DNA of 64,000 bases from Thunnus maccoyii (taxonomy: Eukaryota > Chordata > Actinopteri > Scombriformes > Scombridae): assembly GCF_910596095.1 (NCBI RefSeq), contig NC_056533.1, positions 32,958,662-33,022,661 of the forward strand, given 5' to 3'. The position numbers and the translations under genes were made by a program. Positions 13,728 through 22,700 of this stretch are shown here, in pieces; positions within the stretch are counted from its first letter, which is position 1, and each line of letters starts with the position of its first letter. The notes below the pieces were generated by a model. That model did not search any database and had not been told where the DNA came from. It worked only from the letters and a program-made list of their open reading frames with translations.

Positions 13728-16700
13728 CTGTTGTGACAGAAAAAATTGAAGAGAAAATTGGAAGTCAGAATACCTGAGAAAGCTTGATTCCTCAAGAAGT
13801 TTTTAGAGTATCAATCTAGACCAGCTAATATACTTCAAGATGCACAAATATTTCAAATCCAAGTCAAATATATTCATATCCCAGTAAAGCTTTAAGTGTA
13901 CATCTAAATGCCTTAGGATTTCACCCTCTACCATTTACAAACAAAAACCTATCCTGAGGATTATGTTTGTTTAATGAAGAGTCTTTGCTTAATACTCCAT
14001 TATTTCATCTGCTGTTTGGTAAGTCTTGAAATCATGGGAAAGTTTTGTGCACAGTATGACCTTAAAATAAAAAGGTGTACAGAAATACACGTAATGGAAG
14101 ATGTAAAACCATCAAAAGACAACTAGAAACATGGTTTTGGTAATTTGCAGTCTAAAACATGTATGCTTTGAGGTTACACATTTGGTTGAAAAGGTTTTCC
14201 AGATCAAATATAACTGATGTTTTACCCCAATGGAAATGACTATTACCTTTCCTTTCATCCAGATTTGGGCAATTTTCAACTGCAGAAGACATTTAGATAC
14301 CAAACCTTGGAATCCATGCTTACTGTGAAAGGACATGACCATATCTAGGCTATGTGCAGTATTTTGTTGTGGTTTGACCACCAAGTCACCACAGGAGAAA
14401 AGATCTCAATACGTTTTCAACAGATTCATCAAATAAGGTCAGAAATTTAAAACAAATTATGCATTTTCACACACTAGTTGGGACAAGTTCTACTTTCTGA
14501 CAAGTAGAATGTATTGTACCTTGAGGTAGCGCAGGCTTTTTATCCGATTCTTGGATGTCTGGTACTGTGTGCCTACAACAACCTTCACATGGGCCGGGTG
14601 AAGCGGCTGCTGTTTGTCCTTCTCAACCACACAGTGAGCCGCCACCAGGACGCCTCGCTGGCTGAGCAGAGCCCCGCTGCAGGCCAGGTACCAGAATGTG
14701 GACTCTTCTGAGGGCCCCTGCTGGTCCCACATGGTCATTACAGGGGGCCTGTGGCTGCTGGTGGTGTGATCAGGAGGGGAGCGGATATAGATGGCTGCGT
14801 GCCATGGCCACTGAGTGTCTGTGAGGTTGTGTGTGCTGAAAGTGTCAAATTTGCCACACACTGTGGGGAGATGACAGTCAGAGAAGAGAAAGAGAGTGTC
14901 AAAGTCATCTGACAACAAATTTACCAGAAAAAAGGCACACTGTGTTGGTTAGTCTTTCAGTTATAGAAAAGCTTCATTTCTCAACAGGGACATTACAAAA
15001 CATTTGAGGTAGAACAATCCTATCTCTAGCCCTTCTCCTTCACAGTGACTCAGGTTTCACTTCTCTCACAAGTGAACTGCTGCTGCTCTCACCTGGTGAA
15101 CAGGAGACATGGCGCCCACTCCACCTGCCAGTCTTCAGACAGGTGCGTCGGGAACTTCCGGAGTGGTGGTAGAAAGGTGAGGCACACTTGTACTCGATGC
15201 TCGTGTGGACTGGGTGAAAGCCACGAGGAAACTCTAAGGGAGCCTCATTTTTTTTGGACTGTCTATCCAAAGTTAGTGGAATAAAGCCAGCAGACAACAA
15301 GTCATGCATGTTATACCTGGATGAGAGGCGAAGTCTTTGATCTGGACTCCCTCTGGGGAAAAGAGAATAGGTATTGGCTAAATAGCTCCTCATGTACACA
15401 TGTGTGAATAACTTAATGTGGCAAACTGTCACTACATTAAATGATCATGGCTGTCATCAGCGAAGGAAGAAAACTCTATAAGCTAATTTCTAATAAGTAG
15501 ACCATTTTTTTGGTCAAACTACTATTTCCAAGGTCAAGAATGGACTTTCAAGCTCTTCTTAAAGGGGACCTATTATGCTCATTTCCAGCTCTCTATTTTT
15601 TTTTTTTTTTGGACACCATTAGAGTAGATTTGAATGATTCACAGTTCAAAAAACTCCTTATTTTTCTTATACTGCAGCCCCTCAGTTCAACCTCTGTCTC
15701 TTAACAGGCAGTCTAAAGTCTCTTTAAGGCCTCCCTCCCATTGAACCCTCTCTGTTCTGATTCGCCATATTTCTGGAAGCCTGCCAGGAGGTAGCCATAT
15801 CAGAGCTGTGTTAAGTTACCGCTTATGCAAACCCAACATTTCCTGCTTTACTGCTTTAAATTAGATTTTAAAAAAAGACTAAATAATGAGAGACTCTTAC
15901 TGTGAAGAAGTTACAGGGAATAAAACATGTTCTTCACTGAATTATCAGAGCTTCATTAGCAGCACTAAAAAACTGTCAAAACAACAATATGTGGACATAT
16001 TTGGAGATATAAACAATATAATTATATTAACAATGGAAAAATAGCATAATATCAGTGGAGTGGAGCAGTGAACTTGCATGCTGTGCATGGAGCATATGTC
16101 CACATAAATAAATCCGTTATGAGCTGACGTTGACTCGGGCTGAAAGTAGAAAAAAATGTTGGAAACCAAGCATTCGGAGCAGTCTGAAGCCAGTGCTTTT
16201 TGCTCACAGGGGTTACTTCTACATATATTTACCTCATTATTTGACCTGTTGACGAAGTATGAACATCTGACATTGTAACATTACATAAATGACTGAAAAT
16301 AAGGAAAAGCATAATAGGTCCCCTTTAAAGGTACATCCCCTGATTTTATTTCAGTATCCAATAAATTTGTATCAAAATGGAAAGGAAATTTGAGGATTCG
16401 GTGGAATTTGGTGACCCTATTACAAAAATCAGAGAATGTAACTTTAACAATGGTGGGTATATTTGTAAAAACAAACAAACAGAACATTTAAAAACAATAT
16501 AATCTATTATAATGAAATAAAGGCTCTATCAATATGTCATCTGCTCAGTTTCTGAGACACAAATTGCTGCTGCAGTCACCTGTATGATGACATGATTTTT
16601 TTTTTTTTTTTTGGACTACATACAGGTGGGTGACTTATCTTATCCACAGGCTCAACCTCAAATCCTGCAAATCCTGCAGTCTCTGTTCTTTAAAGCCACC

Positions 16701-19700
16701 ATGTGTAAATTTCCAACATTTCTGATTCTGGCGCCCCACAGTGGCAGTATGAACAAAGACACTGGGTCAGACAATGCACACTGCTGCTCCTCCTCCAACG
16801 AATCCAACTCTGGAAACTAACTTGAATGACAACATATAGACTGGACCCAGTTTCACAGGGATTTCGTTTCTGAGAATCTAAAGATGCCTAAAGAACATCA
16901 AAAAAATCCCACACATGGTGGCTTTAAGTTGACTAAAACTATATAAATACACACAGTACAGTGTCGCAGTGGATACCTTGATATAAGGTGTGGCTTTACA
17001 ACCCTTTGTCGCACAAGTTCAGACACTTTGGGCTCTCGACATGCTAAAAGGGCAAATGAAACAGGTGAATATTAGTCCAAGAGAGTATGTTTCTGAAACC
17101 CCATTGCTGAAACAGTTCCGTTGCAGTAAAATGAATAATTGTGCGCAGAAGGTTGAGTTACTTAGAATTAACAAGCACAATTCTATGAATAAAATATCAG
17201 GGACAAACATATTCATTATAAAGAATAATTCAAAACCATTACTGATCCATCCTTTCAAACAAATAGCCTTGTTTACTATACACTCATCAGAACCATCTGA
17301 GAAGTTGGCCTTGGAAACTGTTTGGAAAAGAGCAGGCACTTTCAAAAAATACTTGGCAGTTGATAGGATGACCCATCTGTCTATCATCGTCTATCACCAT
17401 CTTACCTTGTGAGGCTGCTGGAGTTGCAAGATCACAAGATCATGCGAGAATCCTGAGAGGATTGGTCTGAACCACCAGCAATTCAGACATAACTTGAAGC
17501 CTGATGTTGTGATCTTGCAAATCCAGTTGCCTCGCAAGTAATAATCATAGTGCTCTTATTGCAAAATTGTTGCTTTTTACATGTCAGGATATGTGAATGT
17601 TCAGGTAATTGGAGTATCACATAAACAAATAATGAGACTTACTGTATGTTAGAAACATTTTGTGTCATCCTCACATTGTAATGAAGTGAAAAAATAGCTT
17701 ACTTTATGTGTATGACAGTGTGTTCCCAACCCTAATGTGTTTTTGAGAACAAATACCTCTCACACACTTGGGTGGCCTGTGACTCCAGGATCCATTAGTG
17801 AGGCAGGTACTCTTGTGGTTTCCACTCAGAATGTAAGAGTTTTTACAGGAAAACTCAATCGTTTGTGCGCCTCCAGCTGTGTCAGGAGCAGGTCTGTAGT
17901 AGCCATTGAGCAATTTGGGTGGAGGGGAACACCGGACCGTGTTTGTTTGTGCTGTATGAGTATGTGTTTGAGAGAGAAGAGAAAACTCATCCAATAAGTG
18001 CATTATGTGGCTTTTATGCTGTATAAACACCGAAAATGAGGACCAGAAGCAACCTGTTGAAAAAGTACCTTTTACACATGTGGGAGGTGTGCCACTCCAT
18101 GTACCATTAGGCATACAGGTCGTCTGCTGGGAGCCGATCAGTATGAAAGGTGGATGGCAATGGTAGTTATATACAAGCTCCTCCTTCAGGCCAGATACAG
18201 GTAGCAAATATCCATTCACTGGTTTCTCTGGGGGTGCACATGTTGGATTCTTGACGGCTGAAACTGTGGAGAAATTTTGAGGATGTGATAAATGAAGGAC
18301 AAACGTTCACAATGTGTTACATGTGTTATAATTTTACAATTCACTGAACTCACATAGATAAAACAAAATTGATGGCGTTAAACCCCCCCTCCCATTCTGC
18401 AGTTGTTTTTGACATCAGGTTATTGTTCAAAAACACTGCATGTATTTTCACCCTAAAAGGAATAACATTAGTTGAATGACCTCTTGTTGCATAATTATGG
18501 CAATCCCTGATGATATTCAAACAGTTATGGGATAAATAAGGAGGAACTACATTATTTACAGCTTTCAAAGTCAGACCTAACTTAATTTGAATAATTATTT
18601 TTTCCACAGTAAAATAATAAATTGAGATTCTGACAATTTCCGAGGAAGGGAGGCAATTTGGGTTTAACTATAGTAAGCTTATTTTTAGTCATATTAAGGT
18701 CATTTTTTTAATGAGTTGTGGGAAACTTCTGCACCAAAATCAAAAAGCCATTAAATTGCAGCCCTAGCAACAGCATTTCGAAGATTTAGATTTCCTGGAT
18801 AATGATTTAGTATTTTGACAAATTTGGCTTAACATTTTGTCATATCCTCCCACGTGTGAAAGCTGGTTATCCAAAACTCATCTAAATTAATTAAATGTAC
18901 CTTAAATTAAAAAATCTGGAGATTTTCTCACTTGAGCTCCAAAAACAGATGATATCTGTTTTCCCTCCCAGTTTGCAATACCCTTAGATGCTCAACATAT
19001 TTTGTACTGAAGTTGAACGCATTATAGCCTGCATAAATAAAGATTACACAAGCAGACTGCTTTTAATCATGTTGTCAAAAGAACAATGGCCCTAGGACAC
19101 TGTCCTGCGGGACCCCGCAAGTTACAGCTTTTTGACTGGAGTGTCCCAATAAATCCTCCAGAATATCCTCTATAAAAGATTGTACTATACTATTTCGTCG
19201 CACTGCATTTAGGCAGTCACCTTTTTCTGTGAAAGCCACAACTCAGTGGAATGCCCTACCTGATGATATGAAGAACTGTAGTTCTATCAATGCATTCAAG
19301 ACCAGATTGAAACATGCACTAAAGACCAATCAGCTGTGTGACCATTGAGTCACACAGCTGAGTTTAGTCTACATTATTTCTAATTGACATTGTGGGTGTA
19401 TGTGATGTGCTGTGTGTAGCTTTGTATTTTGTATAGTGTGTTCTGTGTGGGTTTTTTTTGTTTGTTTTGTTTTTTTGTTTGTTTGTTTGTTTGTTTGTTT
19501 GTTTGTTTTTTTTGGGGGGGGGGGGGTTGTTTTTTTTTTTTTTTTTTTTATTGTTTGTTGTTGTGCTGTTGTATGTTTTTTGTTGGGGACTACAGATGCA
19601 AATTAGCTCCAAGCTAACTCTGGTGCAATGCATCTTTAATGTTTCAAACTGCACACTGTCCCATTCAATAAATAAATAAATCAAATCAAAATTAACCTAA

Positions 19701-22700
19701 GCAAGAAGGAATTGGAGCCCTTGAATTGCTGCCTCTCCAAAAACCACTACCTTTTTAGTTTGGTCTTTATTTTATATTACCATAGATGTTTTTCTTTTTT
19801 TATAAGTGAGTTTTTCCTAATATCAATCATATGCTACAACAACTGAATTCTCAGATATTTGAGTTGTGAATCTTACTGTAATCCTTTAAGACATATTGCT
19901 GAGATGGCCCTTACACCCATTTTGGCTGTTTAGGTTAGCTAGCAAGAGTCCTTGAGGGAAAAGACTGGATAAATGTGATGCAAGTTAGATGCATGATTTG
20001 CTTCAAAGAGGGCAAATGGAGTGAGATGAGTATAATAAATCTGTTCTGCTGAATGTCCGTCTCAGAACGCTGCCCTGTGTAAGGCAGCTGCACACACACA
20101 GCAGAACCAAGAGTGCCTAAGATATGGTGCCTGCAAACAAAGACATAGGCTACAGACTGCACAGAGGATGGCAGAGTATCATGTATTCATGATATATGTA
20201 TCTAAAGTAGATACTTATTGAATATCATGGATGAGAATATCACATTGATACTTTGTTATTCTTTTTCTATGGGTACCACAAAGAAAACCACCTTAAACCA
20301 TGAATTAGCTAATGCTTACACATGGTGTGGACTAAATAACAGAACCACTGTACATTATAATGCAATATAATACAATAATACTGCAAAAAATGGACTCTAG
20401 TAAAGCAAAAATCCACCATAACATTTATAATGAAGTCATTATTTTGAGGCCAGTGTATCAGATTGCATTATACTGTTTAGTGCTTCTATTATCATAGCTA
20501 CCCTGTGCACATGCCGTAAGCTTCCAATGTGTAAGTAACATTCACATTGCTAACATGTTATACAAGTTATACCTGCCTGAACTCTCCTGAAAAGTAAGAA
20601 CAAAGCCATCAAAGTTGTTGTAGCCATCTGAGGAGAACAGGATGTGTAATATGTTCCTGGAGCTTTTTATTGGAGGAGGTGGTTGATCCCCACAAAACCG
20701 TCCAATCACAGGGGAACTCAGTTCGTCGCCGTCACGCACTTCGATGTAGTCATAACGACAGTTATGGTCAGACTCTAGACTGATCTGTGAAAACCTGCAG
20801 TATAACAAAAAAAAAAAAAAAACTTATGTTACTTTAACCTTTTTTTCCCAAAACCAAAACAAAGGACTTAACACTGGTCTTCTTGGTGAAGAATTGTGTA
20901 AACAATAAGTCCAATTATGTGGGCTCATGCAGGGCTGTCTATCCATTGTGCTTTGGTGTCAACATCAGTTGACAGTCTGACACTGATTTGATTCCATGAA
21001 GAGCCAACTGCAGATGGAAAAGTACAGTAGTGCTCAGTACACAAAAACAAAACATTAGACAGTAAGTTTACTGAGGCAGTTGACGAATGCAGTGATTAAA
21101 ACATTTTACAGGTCTGCTTACATCAGTCTATGTTCTAGATTCGAGGGAGATTTTAATCATTAAACGGATCCAGTACAGTTTGTTATCTGTGTTTTGATTG
21201 ACGGAAATCAAATCGTATCCAATAGACACGTTTTTATTGATCTCAAACATACTGTTACACCATGTGAGTTCACCTTGAAAGAACACATTCAACCAGAGAA
21301 GGGAACTAAGCAGTGAAAGCACCAACGACTTAATTATTTACAGCATCTATTTAAACTATGCCCTGACTTTAGCCTAATATCAATCCTACCACTACTATTC
21401 TCAACTCCAGCCCTTTCATTAATCCAAACAAACTATAAAATCCTACAAATTTTCACCTTAGATTCAGCAGTTAAAAACACATTATCACTTAGAGCGAGTT
21501 GATCATCAACACTTGACTTTACAAATAAAGAGTGAACTTTTTTTCTGTTAGATATTTCTTTCCTTTCAATAAAAACTGATTTTGTGTGAAAGTGTTGAAA
21601 AAAAGAGACCCACCTTAGCTCAACACTGCTGCCCCTCTGCGCTTGCACTCTCCATTCACATCGAGCATTTGTTGGGTAACTCTCCAGGACTATGTGACCT
21701 TGAGCTCGCTGAATGACACCTCCACAGGCTACTCACAAGAAAATTGTAATTACTTTCACATTGTACATAATGCTTGTATTCACGCTGGCATGTGTCCTCT
21801 TTAGGGGACTAAATAAGCAAAACAAACAGGGAAAATCCCACCAATAGAATTCACAAACATTTTTGTACGCTTTGTCCCTTTAGCAAACAGTGGAATTATA
21901 CAGCCTGTTTAATTTGAATGCAGGGTCAGTTGGTCCTATACACGCACTAAGCAGGTTGTGTAGGACAACATGAATTGCACAAAGGCCTCATTCCTTCCCT
22001 TGTGTGTGTCAAACTGACAGAACATGGCATCCAAGTGGCGATTTCCCCTCGGGAAATGAAAAAAATAAAGAATGGAAAAATACCGTGACGATGAATAACA
22101 GGAGCGGCAAGCAGGAAAACCTGTTTGTTTCCCTCTATTTGTAGAATAATACAGCTAGGACTATACATGTACACATTTGATTTCCACTGATTATGTATGG
22201 TTTTGCTGTAGGAAAATGCTTCTTTTCATGCTCTTGATAGAAAAAACAGGTATCGTCATCATCAATATTTCATTATTTTTAGAGAACATGAATTTCAGCT
22301 ATATACTTGCAGTTCATCATGGCTGTAACAACTGAGCTGGCTGAAATTCAAAAACAAAGCATTGTCGCCACCAAGTGTCCTTACAGTATGTTACAACTAG
22401 AGTGTTGGACCACAATACTGATTATGATTATGGCCCCAAACCTTTTTTCCATCAATAATTTGGGTATTTCCTCACTACGATATGAACAAAATATTTTTAT
22501 TGGATGAATTATGTTTCCTTAACTTCTGGTTACTCGAATTACAGGCTATATGCATAATTAAAAAGTATGTACTTGCTATGAATGGTTACAAATGCTGCAA
22601 ATATAAACATATTTGTTGAAAGTTCTATACAGTAAGTAATTTTAGTTGTCAAATATTGTCAGTCTATGCATCAAAAGACCTGTCAATCATTCTGAAATGG

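Noticed and set aside
19412..19684. Overlapping frames rich in Phe/Val/Cys or Lys/Asn
   Set aside because: They are translations of the TTTG/G/T low-complexity tract.
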